Positions 1 through 9,837 of a stretch of DNA of 64,000 bases are shown here, one piece after another. The notes under the pieces are model-generated. The model was not told the origin of the DNA. It saw only the letters and a program-made list of their open reading frames with translations, and did not search any database. Origin of the DNA: Melioribacteraceae bacterium. Lineage in GTDB: Bacteria > Bacteroidota > Ignavibacteria > Ignavibacteriales > Melioribacteraceae. The translations under genes and the position numbers were made by a program. Each line of letters begins with the position of its first letter. The first letter of the stretch is position 1. Location: positions 62,001 to 126,000 of the forward strand of contig JAEINS010000005.1 of assembly GCA_016342755.1 (NCBI GenBank). Direction: 5' to 3'.

Positions 1-982
1 GCAAATCTGTGTCTATAACATAACTTCCAGATTTAGATAAAATACCTGCAAAAAAAACTTCGGGATATTCACTTCTAACCTGACTTACGGTTGTATTCAA
101 AGCATAATTATAATCGGTCATTGAATATTGGTACAGTTGAGGAATTAAATTATCAACCAGTTTTTCTTTTGCCCACTGTTTTGAATCTTGCAAATACTCG
201 TTATAACCCCAATAATAAGGAGTTGGCGATGAAGATATTATAATGTTTTCATCACGCGCTTTTATCGAATCGCGTAAGTCAGAAAGATATTGCGTTAATT
301 TATCAGCACGCCATTTTTTCCAGCTTGGGTTTGTATAACTTGAGGGCGGTTCTAGTCCGCCATTTTCTGATTTATAAAGTTCAACTGTATAATCTTCATA
401 TCCCCCAATTGAAGGCATAGCCGGAAGTCTGTCGTCTCCCTGTATTCCATCAATATCGTATTTATCAATTACTTCTAAAATTAATGATGTCATATATCCT
501 TGAACTTCCGGATGAATAGCAGACATCCAGTCAAATCCGTTTTTAACAACCAGGTTTCCGGATCTATCTTTTAATGCCCAGTCAGGATATTTTTTAATTA
601 TATGTCCCCCGTTTTCACTATAAGAAGTGGAAAACCCAAATTCGAACCACGGAATAACTTCAATACCATTCCGATGTGCTTCAATTATAACACGCTCCAG
701 AAAGTCACGATCCATAAAACCATTTGCCTGAAGTGTTTTTACCTTAAAATGACTTTCAAATACTTCACTTGGATAAAGTGTATAACCTTTATTATATACA
801 ACCGGGAAAATTACATTTATTCCTATCGAGGCAAGATAATCCATCCCTTCGGCAACTTTCTCATCTGTCTCCAATACTTTGCTATCTACATTTGTAATCC
901 AGACACCTCTAAACTCTTCAACCTGACTGGAAACAATATTTGAAAAAACAACTACAAAAAATAAGACAATATATTTCTTCAC
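1..982 (-). CDS. GHL10-type putative glycoside hydrolase (C-terminus outside window)
   Basis: This is a leftward gene whose 3' end lies beyond position 1. I translated it from the reverse complement. It opens with GTG at 982-980, directly after an in-frame TAA, and a GAGG ribosome-binding site that overlaps the stop codon of the upstream gene lies 9 bases before it. The N-terminus (VKKYIVLFFVVVFSNIV) is a signal peptide. RGVWITNVDS, WFEFGFS, GFDWMSAIHPEVQ and DIDGIQGDDRLPAMPS follow in order and mark the GHL10/DUF187 TIM-barrel family. Characterised relatives include E. coli DigH (YddW), which cuts denuded peptidoglycan glycan strands. The protein aligns along its length with the product of the adjacent gene at 994-2136, so the pair is a tandem duplication. 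Unlike that copy it has no lipobox Cys, so it is probably periplasmic or secreted. The family call is solid; the substrate is unknown. Confidence 0.85.
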   Translation of the reverse strand, partial: MKKYIVLFFVVVFSNIVSSQVEEFRGVWITNVDSKVLETDEKVAEGMDYLASIGINVIFPVVYNKGYTLYPSEVFESHFKVKTLQANGFMDRDFLERVIIEAHRNGIEVIPWFEFGFSTSYSENGGHIIKKYPDWALKDRSGNLVVKNGFDWMSAIHPEVQGYMTSLILEVIDKYDIDGIQGDDRLPAMPSIGGYEDYTVELYKSENGGLEPPSSYTNPSWKKWRADKLTQYLSDLRDSIKARDENIIISSSPTPYYWGYNEYLQDSKQWAKEKLVDNLIPQLYQYSMTDYNYALNTTVSQVRSEYPEVFFAGILSKSGSYVIDTDL

Positions 983-993
983 TTAAAATAACC

Positions 994-2136
994 TCAGTTA
1001 ATAACTGGAAAATTAATTTTATCTTTATAAATACTCTTAAAAAACTTGGAATTCTTTTTTAATCCTTCAAAAAAGAAATACACTTCACCATTTATTCCGT
1101 TAAGCCTATTCTGCTTTATAACTTCAGTCAGATACTCTTCCGGCGCGTAATAATCACCTAACTTAAGTAAAATACCTGGAGCCATCATATCAAAATCAAA
1201 TCCCTTTGCGTACTTAACTGTTTCGTTTAAGGTTTCGCTATATTCTTTAACACTGTAGCGATATATTTGCGGACAAATTATTTCAACCTGTTTATTTTTA
1301 ATCCAGGTTGGCCAGTCCTGTAAATATTCTTCTTTACTCCATGGAAAAATACTGGGTGACATTGAGATAATCATATCCGGATTTATAGCTTTTACAGTTG
1401 TGTATAATTTTGTCATGTACGAATTCATAATATCAGTACGCCAATTAAGCCATTCAGAATCCTTTGAGTCTTCTGGCGGCTCTTCTCCATTATGTGTGTT
1501 TTTATATAAATCAACAGTATAATCATCATAACCAGCTTCAGAAGGCATTGCCGGAAGTCTGTCATCGCCCTGGATACCATCAACATTGTAGTTTTCTACG
1601 ACTTCACAAATTATTGATAATATAAAATCCTGGACTTCGGGATTAAATCCGTTCATCCAATCGAATCCGTTTTTTGTTACAAGATTTCCATCATAATTTT
1701 TTGATGCCCAATGAGGTTTTTTCTCTAATAATATTCCGCCATTTGCGTTGTAGGAAGCAGAAAATCCAAACTCAAACCATGCTATTACTTTTATGTTCTT
1801 ATTATGAGCTTCATCAATTAATTCTTGCAGAGGATCCCGACCATCATATGCCGGATCAATTTCTACTCCGGTAAAATTTTTCATTATTTTACTCGGGTAC
1901 ATTGTCATTGCCTTATTCCATGTTACAACAAAAATTGTATTCATTCCAAGTTCATCAACTAAGCTTACAGCTTCTTTAATATTTTCGCTGGATGACAAAA
2001 CATCACTATCAACATTAGTCAGCCAAACACCTCTGACTGCACTTTTTTTTCCTTCATTTACTATTTCAGTATTATTACAGGAAAACAACAAAACTGAAGT
2101 AAACAATAATCCGACAAGTAGTAAATTTAATTTCAT
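994..2136 (-). CDS. GHL10-type putative glycoside hydrolase, lipoprotein
   Basis: I chose the ATG at 2136 (MKLNLLLVGLLFTSVLLFSC) because it gives a clean lipoprotein signal with a lipobox Cys and follows GAAGGA. The longer frame starting at 2187 would overlap the upstream gene. RGVWLTNVDSD, WFEFGFSASY, GFDWMNGFNPEVQ and NVDGIQGDDRLPAMPS define the GHL10/DUF187 putative glycosidase family, a (beta/alpha)8 barrel of about 370 residues, which is the length seen here. Known relatives act on peptidoglycan glycan strands (DigH), but the family is poorly characterised. It is the second-last visible gene of the leftward operon that begins at 11271, and it is followed after 11 bp by a paralogue. An outer-membrane-anchored glycan hydrolase downstream of a TonB receptor fits a polysaccharide-use role. 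The specificity is not visible from sequence. Confidence 0.85.
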   Translation of the reverse strand: MKLNLLLVGLLFTSVLLFSCNNTEIVNEGKKSAVRGVWLTNVDSDVLSSSENIKEAVSLVDELGMNTIFVVTWNKAMTMYPSKIMKNFTGVEIDPAYDGRDPLQELIDEAHNKNIKVIAWFEFGFSASYNANGGILLEKKPHWASKNYDGNLVTKNGFDWMNGFNPEVQDFILSIICEVVENYNVDGIQGDDRLPAMPSEAGYDDYTVDLYKNTHNGEEPPEDSKDSEWLNWRTDIMNSYMTKLYTTVKAINPDMIISMSPSIFPWSKEEYLQDWPTWIKNKQVEIICPQIYRYSVKEYSETLNETVKYAKGFDFDMMAPGILLKLGDYYAPEEYLTEVIKQNRLNGINGEVYFFFEGLKKNSKFFKSIYKDKINFPVIN

Positions 2137-2177
2137 AAATCCTTCTGTAAAAATCTTATTAATGCAAATTGAAAAAA

Positions 2178-2900
2178 TTAGAAACAATATCTTAAACCTG
2201 CTTTAGCTTCTAACATCTGAATCCCGCTAACATTTCCCATATCCAAAGATAACGCTGGCCATAATTCGCCAAGCACCAAGGTATAGCTGCCATTACAGTT
2301 AAGCCAGAAATTGCCTGTTAGTTTTATACTAACTTCTAACCCGGCATTTATTTGTCCGCTCCAATCTTCCTGGAAACTGCCTGGAACATTAAGTTCATTA
2401 ATACTTATCTGCGAGCCGTCATTATCCGGGTCAACAAAAACATTCCCAGCTAATGCAGATCTGTTAAATTCCCATTTATAAAAACCAAATCCCATTAAAA
2501 ACGAAGTATTAATAAATTCTGAATTAATGATATCCATTTTAGCTTCAACTGAAATACCAAACGATTCAAAGTCCATCGAAAAATCTCCAATTTCTTTTAA
2601 CGGAACATCAAAGATCATTTTTTTTTGATCAATTTCAGCCGATATTTTTTTTGTTAATTTTTCATTATTTAATTCATCAAATTTCATATAATTAAATTTA
2701 GCTATCCACGAAAACGAAGTGGAAATCCTTTTGCCGAAATATATTGATCCGCCTGCTGTATTCTTAAATCTGTTTGACATTTCGCCTAAAGGAAATATGT
2801 AATTCCCGCTAGCCCCGATTATATAATCATTTCCCTGACCTTGCAGAATTGAAGTGGCTAATAATATTGTAAATAGTACTTTGTAAGTTAGTTTTTTCAT
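2178..2900 (-). CDS. Small outer-membrane beta-barrel protein
   Basis: The protein has 240 residues. MKKLTYKVLFTILLATSILQ is a signal peptide. The rest alternates hydrophobic and polar residues with many Gly/aromatic turns and ends in aromatic Phe (AGLRYCF), the usual C-terminal signature of an outer-membrane beta-barrel. It has no recognisable catalytic motif. It lies in the leftward operon, 5 bp after the stop of another barrel gene (2906-3655), and slightly overlaps the long reading frame of the GHL10 gene downstream. A role as an accessory pore or structural partner of the upstream TonB/PorV-type genes is inferred from position only. Confidence 0.65.
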   Translation of the reverse strand: MKKLTYKVLFTILLATSILQGQGNDYIIGASGNYIFPLGEMSNRFKNTAGGSIYFGKRISTSFSWIAKFNYMKFDELNNEKLTKKISAEIDQKKMIFDVPLKEIGDFSMDFESFGISVEAKMDIINSEFINTSFLMGFGFYKWEFNRSALAGNVFVDPDNDGSQISINELNVPGSFQEDWSGQINAGLEVSIKLTGNFWLNCNGSYTLVLGELWPALSLDMGNVSGIQMLEAKAGLRYCF

Positions 2901-2905
2901 AAGAT

Positions 2906-3655
2906 TTAGTATTGTATGTTAATTCCAAATTTCACTGTTAGTTCATCCGAATAAGGGAAATTATTATATCCCAAGCCATTTGTTTCCGCAATGTAGACAT
3001 AGTTAATTTCGGTTTTCAGATGAAAATTTTCAAATATTTTATAATTGATTAACAATCCGCCAAAAAACACAAGCGGATTTCCTTTTTTAACCGGAGCAAT
3101 ATTTCTATAATTATAACTGAATTGATAATCTATTTCTTCGAAACTTTTTGTCCATGATTCAGTTATATAAAACCGGCGTGTATAAAAATAAATTCCGCCG
3201 CCAATTACAGGAGCGACAGTAAACTTATCCGAGATATCGATATTATAATTTAAGTCAATTAAAACGGGTATTAAATCCATCTTCTGAATATTACCAATTT
3301 TGGCGGAAAGTTCCGGGAAAGCATTTAAGTTTGACTGGATTGTATTTTTGTATCTTGCGTCCCAAAAGAACCATCCCCATTTATCAATTGCATCGTTTTG
3401 ATGTATTGTATACAGACTGTAACCGGCATTAACACCTATTGATAAATTGTTGTACAAATTAAATTTCAATTTAACTCCGCCGCCAACCGCCGCCGCATCT
3501 TTAAGATCTAATCTTTTAGACATTACAGTGCTATAGCTCATATATGGCTCAATGCTTTGAAGCTGCCCAAAAGTTTCTGTAACACAAATCAAAAACAATA
3601 AGGGTAATAAAGATTTCAAAAAATTCCGTTTAATCAGACTTTCATTTCTTTGCAT
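2906..3655 (-). CDS. Outer-membrane beta-barrel protein (OmpW/PorT-like style)
   Basis: The protein has 249 residues, with an N-terminal signal sequence (hydrophobic FLKSLLPLLFLICVTETFGQ). The body is a string of amphipathic beta strands (for example GVNAGYSLYTIH, APVIGGGIYFYTRR, FHLKTEINYVYIAE) and ends in FGINIQY with a terminal aromatic residue, as expected of a porin-like barrel. Its ATG overlaps the stop codon of the PorV-family gene by one base (TAATG), so the two are translationally coupled. I do not recognise a named family. The coupling suggests it works with the PorV-family barrel. Confidence 0.65.
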   Translation of the reverse strand: MQRNESLIKRNFLKSLLPLLFLICVTETFGQLQSIEPYMSYSTVMSKRLDLKDAAAVGGGVKLKFNLYNNLSIGVNAGYSLYTIHQNDAIDKWGWFFWDARYKNTIQSNLNAFPELSAKIGNIQKMDLIPVLIDLNYNIDISDKFTVAPVIGGGIYFYTRRFYITESWTKSFEEIDYQFSYNYRNIAPVKKGNPLVFFGGLLINYKIFENFHLKTEINYVYIAETNGLGYNNFPYSDELTVKFGINIQY

Positions 3656-4632
3656 TATAAAACCCCCAACTGAATTGTAAATCTTGAAACATCACCTAAT
3701 CTTCCATAATCCGAATAGGCAAAATCGAAATTAATTGGGTAGCTTAGTTTAGGATTAATTCCAAAGCCGGCACTATAAGATTCTTCATCACAGAAAAATT
3801 TATAACCGCCGCGGAAAGTAATCATGTTCAGCCACGAAACTTCTCCGCCAATATTTAGTCTTTCATCTGTGTCGTTAGGATGAAGCGCTTCCATAACTAA
3901 TGTAACTCTGTATTCAGATTCCATATCGCCAAACAGTTCCATTGCCGCACCTAATCTTAATACGGATGGCATTTTAAATTCATCATTTATAAATTTTGCA
4001 TCAACACCAAAGTTCTGTATACTCATTGCAATTCTTAATGATGAAAGACCTGTATAATAAAGCACTCCGCCATCAAATAGAATATTGCTTGCTTTATAAA
4101 TATCAATTTTTTCTTCGGCATATTTTAATGTAACTCCAAAAGAAAATTTATCCGTAAGTCTTCTTGAATAGCTTAAACCAACAGCCAGAGAGTTTGCGTT
4201 AAAATCGCCTAATATATTAAACACTTTTTGACCACCGCCAACTGTAGTTCTTGGCATGGAGCCATAATCTAACATTATGACTCCAATACCAATAATTCCA
4301 TACGGGGACTCGTATGAATAACTCATAGTATAATGTTTTATATCTGCTAACCATGGCGCGTACGAAACTGAGAATGAATGTTTCTGGTTTGAATAACCTA
4401 ATGCCGCCGGATTCTGAAATACCGCGTCCGAGTTTATATCGGACAAGGCGATTGATGCTTCACCTAAAGCAGCAGTTCTTGCTGATGCCGGAAGTTCTAA
4501 AAAAGTAAATCCGGCAGTTGCGGTTTTCTTAAACTCTTGCGCGTTAAGATTAACACTGACCAATACTATTACGCCTATAAATAGTACTCTTATATAAAGG
4601 GTTTTTATTGTATTCATTAATTTCATTTTCAT
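3655..4632 (-). CDS. PorV/PorQ-family outer-membrane protein
   Basis: The protein has 325 residues. A signal peptide (YIRVLFIGVIVLVSVNLNAQ) precedes the family hallmark FTFLELPASARTAALGEAS, followed by DAVFQNPAALGYS. PorV in type IX secretion is a barrel that shuttles T9SS cargo to the outer surface. This copy sits directly after the FlgD-tail surface protein: its first ATG abuts the upstream TAA, and in-frame ATGs at 4632, 4626 and 4617 are all possible starts. A second family member lies in the same gene order at 49928-50941. Both encode a late segment with HPND and a run like NIGGEVSW. I infer that it is a dedicated partner for the neighbouring surface protein rather than the core secretion-machine PorV. 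Confidence 0.85.
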   Translation of the reverse strand: MKMKLMNTIKTLYIRVLFIGVIVLVSVNLNAQEFKKTATAGFTFLELPASARTAALGEASIALSDINSDAVFQNPAALGYSNQKHSFSVSYAPWLADIKHYTMSYSYESPYGIIGIGVIMLDYGSMPRTTVGGGQKVFNILGDFNANSLAVGLSYSRRLTDKFSFGVTLKYAEEKIDIYKASNILFDGGVLYYTGLSSLRIAMSIQNFGVDAKFINDEFKMPSVLRLGAAMELFGDMESEYRVTLVMEALHPNDTDERLNIGGEVSWLNMITFRGGYKFFCDEESYSAGFGINPKLSYPINFDFAYSDYGRLGDVSRFTIQLGVL

Positions 4633-6693
4633 TTACCTGACAATAGCTAGTTTACCAATTTTAGTACCTAAGTCCGACTCAACATGGAATATATAAACAC
4701 CACTTTTTACAAATTGTCCAAAATCTGTTATCTGATCCCACGAAACAATTGCCCCGTCACCACTAGAAACTTCAATAGTTTTAACAAGATCGCCGCGCAC
4801 AGTATAAATTCTAATAGTGCAAGGATTGGGAATATTAACAAATTGTATTTGGTCACCTTCGCCAGGGCGTGAACTTCCCTGCCCGATAACAAATGGATTT
4901 GGAACAACAAGAATTTCATCTAGAGTTTCTTTTGGAGGTAATGTAGCAACAAATGGTTCGCTCATTCTATTTGCAAAAATTGAACTTTCCATTGGCGGAA
5001 CTACATTAGAATTTGTTGCCGAAAATCTTGCTGATGTATTTATTGACCATGAATCACGACCTAAATCAAAAACTGTTAAAGCATAATAATACGATTTCCC
5101 AATTTCTACATCGCTATCGGTATAGATATATTTATTACCGGACAAAAATTCTGAATCACCTACAAAAACTGTATCAACAATATCCCATGGTCCAATAGGC
5201 AAATATGATGATCTGTAAAGTATATAACCTTCAAGATCAATTTCTCCATCATCAGGATCAGCTACTCCTTCTTCAGAATCGTTCCAGGTAATTATATTTG
5301 CCACCACTTCATTTTCTCTGTTATAATCTACGCTAAATGACGGCGCTGCCGGAGGGTCAGGATGATTAAGGTTATTATCATAAGTAAATTTAGCTCTATC
5401 AGCAGTAGCATAAAATATGTCTCTGCTATTTTTGTTAACTGTATTAATAGGATTATTTTCAACATCAATAGCTTCTCTATATGGAATACCGTCAACCATT
5501 TCAGCAAACACAATTTTAATTGAATCACCAGGCAGAATATCGTACGGTCCAACCGACATAAGAGACCACATGCGTGATTTTCGCATTAGTTCATGGGTGT
5601 TTTTCTCAACATAGTTTGCAACTTGTGTAAGGTCTTCTAAAACTTTGTATCTAGATTCTGTAGCGCCAATTCCCGTAAATGGACCGCTCCAGTCAGCCGA
5701 ACTGCTTCCGGCAGACCATGCTGTTTGTCTTATAGATGTTACATCACCGTTTAAGTTTGGAGACGCATATAATAATTTAATTCCCACAAATGCAGGTGCA
5801 AGATATTCTCCCGTTGGATCTAAAGATCCGTCAGCCTGCCTTACTAATGGTCCCATTGATAAAGCTTTACCAAATGACTCGTCATTTTCCGGTGTTTCTG
5901 GATAATCCCAGGCTTTACCATAAATCAGGTTTCTTTTTTTATCATATGTAAAAAGTGTATTTCTTGCGCCGGAAGTTAATGACGGAAATAATACTCCCCA
6001 CGATCTTGAATTACAATGCATACCGTAATTTAACGCGGCATAAAATCCATATAAAGTATCCGCTAAAAAGCGTTCATCATTAATTTGCGCTCTTAACTCA
6101 TTAGAAATATTTTTTATTACATATTCATGTATAATGTAGTTTTCATCCAGCTTAGAACCACTCCATTGATGAACTTTTCTTTTTACACGTACAGGAAGCA
6201 TTCTTGCAATTTGATATTCATCTACATCGTAATTCAAATTATATTCCCATACAGTTTCAATAACTTCCTCACCAACATTCGGGTCTTCTTTTAACCAGTT
6301 GTTTCCATTATTGCCAAATAATTTTCTATGAGAAGTAACTTTATATTTGCTTCCGGCTTCTGAAACAGATCCTTCGGATAAAGACCAGTCTTCAACTGTT
6401 AAAACACTGTCACGATATTTTTTTGCGCCAACAATCAATCCGCCAGTTGTTAAATATGAAGCCGCGCCACCGATGTTTTCACTTATTAAAGTCGGATCAA
6501 AACCAGGCCAGTCAAGTCCAATTCCTTTATCACTCCAATTAGAAAACGGAGGACCCGATCTGGTATAGCTTAATGTATGCCACAACTTTCCTCTGTTAAG
6601 AATAAGAGACGATGATTCTACCTGGGCAAAAAGTGTATCAGATAAAAGCAAAATAAGTGCGGCTATAAATATTTTTCTAAAAATTAGTTTCAT
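4633..6693 (-). CDS. Large surface/secreted protein with FN3-like region and FlgD-type C-terminal tail
   Basis: The protein has 686 residues. MKLIFRKIFIAALILLLSDT is the signal peptide. Residues of roughly 430-550 look like a fibronectin-III-type segment (EGYILYRSSYLPIGPWDIV, SYYYALTVFDLG). The last 90 residues (ILVVPNPFVIG, NPCTIRIYTVRGDLVKTIE, KSGVYIFHVES, KIGKLAIVR) are the FlgD-like Ig fold used as a sorting or attachment tail in this lineage. There is no enzyme motif. It is flanked by the TonB receptor (32 bp upstream) and the PorV-family gene (0 bp downstream). The same domain plan occurs at 50976-54467. By position it takes the place a SusD-like binding lipoprotein would have, but it is not homologous in any way I can see. 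Confidence 0.75.
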   Translation of the reverse strand: MKLIFRKIFIAALILLLSDTLFAQVESSSLILNRGKLWHTLSYTRSGPPFSNWSDKGIGLDWPGFDPTLISENIGGAASYLTTGGLIVGAKKYRDSVLTVEDWSLSEGSVSEAGSKYKVTSHRKLFGNNGNNWLKEDPNVGEEVIETVWEYNLNYDVDEYQIARMLPVRVKRKVHQWSGSKLDENYIIHEYVIKNISNELRAQINDERFLADTLYGFYAALNYGMHCNSRSWGVLFPSLTSGARNTLFTYDKKRNLIYGKAWDYPETPENDESFGKALSMGPLVRQADGSLDPTGEYLAPAFVGIKLLYASPNLNGDVTSIRQTAWSAGSSSADWSGPFTGIGATESRYKVLEDLTQVANYVEKNTHELMRKSRMWSLMSVGPYDILPGDSIKIVFAEMVDGIPYREAIDVENNPINTVNKNSRDIFYATADRAKFTYDNNLNHPDPPAAPSFSVDYNRENEVVANIITWNDSEEGVADPDDGEIDLEGYILYRSSYLPIGPWDIVDTVFVGDSEFLSGNKYIYTDSDVEIGKSYYYALTVFDLGRDSWSINTSARFSATNSNVVPPMESSIFANRMSEPFVATLPPKETLDEILVVPNPFVIGQGSSRPGEGDQIQFVNIPNPCTIRIYTVRGDLVKTIEVSSGDGAIVSWDQITDFGQFVKSGVYIFHVESDLGTKIGKLAIVR

Positions 6694-6724
6694 TATAAAT
6701 TCAGTTTAGTTAAAATTTATTTTC

Positions 6725-9700
6725 TTAAAACCCTATCCCAAGGGTAAAAAACACTTGTCTGGGAATATTTCTGTAAGCTGTGTAAGGAGCAACGGCATAA
6801 GCAAGTCTGCCCGGATCATTACCGGCATCCGCAACTGTAATTCCATCCTCTACCCAGTTTCTTATGTCTTCTGACTGGGACATTGGAGTAAGCCATTTAT
6901 TATCAAATAAATTCATTACTCTTACACCAAAAATAACTTTCACATCATCAATTCTAATATCCTTTGTAAAATTAAAATCGGCATTGCTTTCTATTGGATA
7001 TCTTTTGTTCCTTACAACATCTTTTACCTGGGAAAATTCTGTAATGTAGGTATAAGGAATTCCTGACTGCGCCGAATATGTGAAACTAAAAACACTGTTC
7101 TCAAAGGGTTTAAATCCCCACAATTCAAATCCTTCCCCTTCAGAAACACTATATTGCAATAATCCTCTTAAATTATGGGTTCTATCCCACGATGCAATAA
7201 ATTCGCCTGTAAATGTTCTTTCCGAAAATTCTCTGGAATCATCGGGATAAATATATTCAGAGCCATAATTGCCGGTAGTTGTCTGAGAAATACTATAGCT
7301 TAATCTATATGCCCAGTTTACCGATTTAATCGATTCAAACGTTAGCTCAAAGCCGACTGTACTTCCAAACGCATTATTTGCATAAGTATTATAATAGTAG
7401 AGAGGAGTATTATCGCCGCTAAATCCTGCTGTCTGAAATGTACTTCCTGTATAGGATACCATTTTCTGTGTGCCTATTTGTGTTGCTCTGTCATTATAAT
7501 ATAGAACGGCATCTAATCTATGATTGTCGTCAATTACCTGCTGTAATCCAAATTCATAGTTTATAGTTTTTTTTGGATTAAGATTAGGATTGCCAATACC
7601 CGACCATCCGCGCGAAGTTCTATTAGAAAGTGCCTGTGAAAAAATTGGCATCGAAGCAAAGTGACCGTAGTAAAATCTGAACGCGGTATTTTCTCCGATA
7701 GGGAAAGACACTCCTACCCTTGGTAACAAGATATATTGCAATTCAGATTCTTTTGTTTCTTCATTTCCTAATTCCGGCGGACCGTCTATACCGGTATATA
7801 ATACACTATGTTTATCAACAGGAACTTTTGCCTGAAAATTATAAACTTCAGCACGTAACCCAATATTGGCTATCATACCTTCATATTCCATTTTATCCTG
7901 AAAATACGCGGCAAAGTTGAAAGGATAGGCTTTATAGTATTCAGCAAAACCATTTCTTGCAACTAAACTGTTGGCCTGAAAACTTGAATTTACACCGTTA
8001 CTGAACATATCCCAATACGTAAAGCTTAATCCGGTTTTAATAAAGTTAGTTTGATTCATCTGATTTGAGTAATCAATTTTAACGGCAAAGTTTTCGGTTC
8101 TTTGATCTTGGTAATAATTTGTACTAAAGCTTTGAGGAGGGAAAAAATAATCTTTTTCCCACCAGATACCATCTTTTAATATTGTTCCCATCGGATCATT
8201 TAAGCTGTCCAGCCTGTCTATCTCCATTCCAAATCCCGGAAGATATTTATAAGGCAATTCATATTTTTCATTTTGATGTGATACAGTAGCTTCGGCAAAT
8301 GAATTGTTATTGATTGTATAAACCCAGTTTATACTCTGCGCAACAGTTTGCTCTTCGCGTACAGGATCAAAATTAACAAGATATTTTTTTGATACGCCGG
8401 GAGGTGTAAAAGCCAGACCGGACCATCTAATATCCGAAGATCCCGACCAAATACCGCCAACGTAATCTTGATAACTTACCATCGCTTTAATTTTATGTTT
8501 AATTGCAGGCTTGTATGTAACATTAAGAATATAATTTTGGGTTATCTGATTCTTTTCAGGTGTTGGTAATCTGGTTGGATTTTTTTTGTATTCACCCGAT
8601 ATATAAAACTTAAGCAGGTTATGATCTTTTCCTAACGGACCGCCAAAACCAAATAAATATCTGGTATATGATTCATCCCTGTAATCGTAAACACCTAATG
8701 GATTATCATCTGAAGGTTCATGGTTATCTACCCAGACATCATGTGCCCAGGTAAGATCGCGGGTAATAAGTCTTTCATATTCTTCCGGATCTGAATTTTT
8801 CAAATGGCCATATTTATCATCCAGTTTAAGATCCGTAATAAGAAATTCTCTGTTCTCATCAGATATCCAGCTATTGAGATTACCCCATTTTTGCCATTCA
8901 AAATTATTTTTGCTATAAATGTAATCCCCATAATGGTATTGACCGGATGGTCTGTACTCTACTCTAAATTCGCCATTAAATTTAGGGCCGCCGTCTTTTA
9001 ACACAACTTTTACTACACCAGCCTGGGCATTTCCATATTCGGCATTAAAACCGCCCGAGATCATTTGCAATTGCGCAACACCAAGCGGATTAACATCATA
9101 CTTCCAGGAGTTGTTGGCTTTTTCAGCACCAAAAGAACCAGGAACACTTGTGTTAGAATTTGTCTGCTCAACTCCGTTTATCTGAAAATTTACCTCATGC
9201 GAACCTGAGCCGCGAATTGAATAATCACCTTTTTCGTTTTTCTGAAATCCGGCTGATAAATCTAAAGCACCTCTTAATCCTTCAATAGGTGCAGCTTTAA
9301 TTTGTTCATCATCAATATTTGTTGCCGTAGCGGTTCTGTCTTTTATTATGGCCTTTTTCTTAGCAGTAATTATAACTTGATCCATCTGTACAGATTCGTC
9401 CTGTAATTCAAATTCTAATTCGGTTGTTCTATCAATATTAACAACAACACCTTTCTGAACAACTTTCCCATAACTTATCATACTTGCAACAACATTATAT
9501 TTACCGGGAGTAACATTCAGAATTATAAATCTGCCTTTTTCATCGGTTGCTGAACCAACTGTGGTTCCCTCAAGAAAAACATTTACCCCTATTAAAGTTT
9601 CGTTTGTTACTGCGTCGTAAACTGTTCCGGTAATCTTTCCATTCTGAGCATAAACCTGTGCCGCTAAAAACAGCGTGATTAGAAAACATTTGATCATCTT

Positions 9701-9727
9701 TTTGGCAGTTATATTATTATATAACAT
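6725..9727 (-). CDS. TonB-dependent receptor with N-terminal carboxypeptidase-regulatory-like domain
   Basis: The frame encodes 1000 residues. A signal peptide (MIKCFLITLFLAAQVYAQ) begins at the second Met (codon 9697), so that may be the real start; neither start has a clear ribosome-binding site. Residues of about 29-115 are a CarboxypepD_reg-like beta sandwich (GKITGTVYDAVTNETLIGVN, TDEKGRF). A plug domain follows (GDYSIRGSGSHEVNFQINGV, GGFNAEYGNAQAGVVKVVLK), then a 22-strand-type barrel to the C-terminus. The length and layout match SusC-like importers of oligosaccharides or other large ligands. No SusD-like gene follows; the next gene is the FlgD-tail protein instead. Import of a glycan fragment is inferred from the enzymes nearby. 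Confidence 0.9.
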   Translation of the reverse strand: MLYNNITAKKMIKCFLITLFLAAQVYAQNGKITGTVYDAVTNETLIGVNVFLEGTTVGSATDEKGRFIILNVTPGKYNVVASMISYGKVVQKGVVVNIDRTTELEFELQDESVQMDQVIITAKKKAIIKDRTATATNIDDEQIKAAPIEGLRGALDLSAGFQKNEKGDYSIRGSGSHEVNFQINGVEQTNSNTSVPGSFGAEKANNSWKYDVNPLGVAQLQMISGGFNAEYGNAQAGVVKVVLKDGGPKFNGEFRVEYRPSGQYHYGDYIYSKNNFEWQKWGNLNSWISDENREFLITDLKLDDKYGHLKNSDPEEYERLITRDLTWAHDVWVDNHEPSDDNPLGVYDYRDESYTRYLFGFGGPLGKDHNLLKFYISGEYKKNPTRLPTPEKNQITQNYILNVTYKPAIKHKIKAMVSYQDYVGGIWSGSSDIRWSGLAFTPPGVSKKYLVNFDPVREEQTVAQSINWVYTINNNSFAEATVSHQNEKYELPYKYLPGFGMEIDRLDSLNDPMGTILKDGIWWEKDYFFPPQSFSTNYYQDQRTENFAVKIDYSNQMNQTNFIKTGLSFTYWDMFSNGVNSSFQANSLVARNGFAEYYKAYPFNFAAYFQDKMEYEGMIANIGLRAEVYNFQAKVPVDKHSVLYTGIDGPPELGNEETKESELQYILLPRVGVSFPIGENTAFRFYYGHFASMPIFSQALSNRTSRGWSGIGNPNLNPKKTINYEFGLQQVIDDNHRLDAVLYYNDRATQIGTQKMVSYTGSTFQTAGFSGDNTPLYYYNTYANNAFGSTVGFELTFESIKSVNWAYRLSYSISQTTTGNYGSEYIYPDDSREFSERTFTGEFIASWDRTHNLRGLLQYSVSEGEGFELWGFKPFENSVFSFTYSAQSGIPYTYITEFSQVKDVVRNKRYPIESNADFNFTKDIRIDDVKVIFGVRVMNLFDNKWLTPMSQSEDIRNWVEDGITVADAGNDPGRLAYAVAPYTAYRNIPRQVFFTLGIGF

Positions 9728-9778
9728 AGTATGCTTGCACTTTATTAGTTAGTTAATTTTATTTTATGAAATGAGGCA

Positions 9779-9836
9779 GGAAATGTCGGCATAAGACATT
9801 CCCGTTCTCAGCAAGTGGTTATTTTTCTAATCCACT
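9779..9836. other. Two hairpins in the spacer between propeller and TonB genes
   Basis: The first inverted repeat pairs AATGTC (9782-9787) with GACATT (9795-9800), extended by flanking G-C pairs with one mismatch. The second pairs AGTGG (9814-9818) with CCACT (9832-9836) around an AT-rich loop. They lie just after the stop of the highly placed first gene (9838-11271) and before the TonB gene. Neither has a strong U-run in the transcribed (minus) sense, so I read them as transcript-processing or partial-attenuation structures rather than full terminators. Confidence 0.4.
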
Positions 9837-9837
9837 A

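Noticed and set aside
602-943. Rightward open frame of 113 codons opposite the partial GHL10 gene.
   Set aside because: It lies antisense to a clear GHL10 coding frame, has no family match and no ribosome-binding site; it is a shadow frame.
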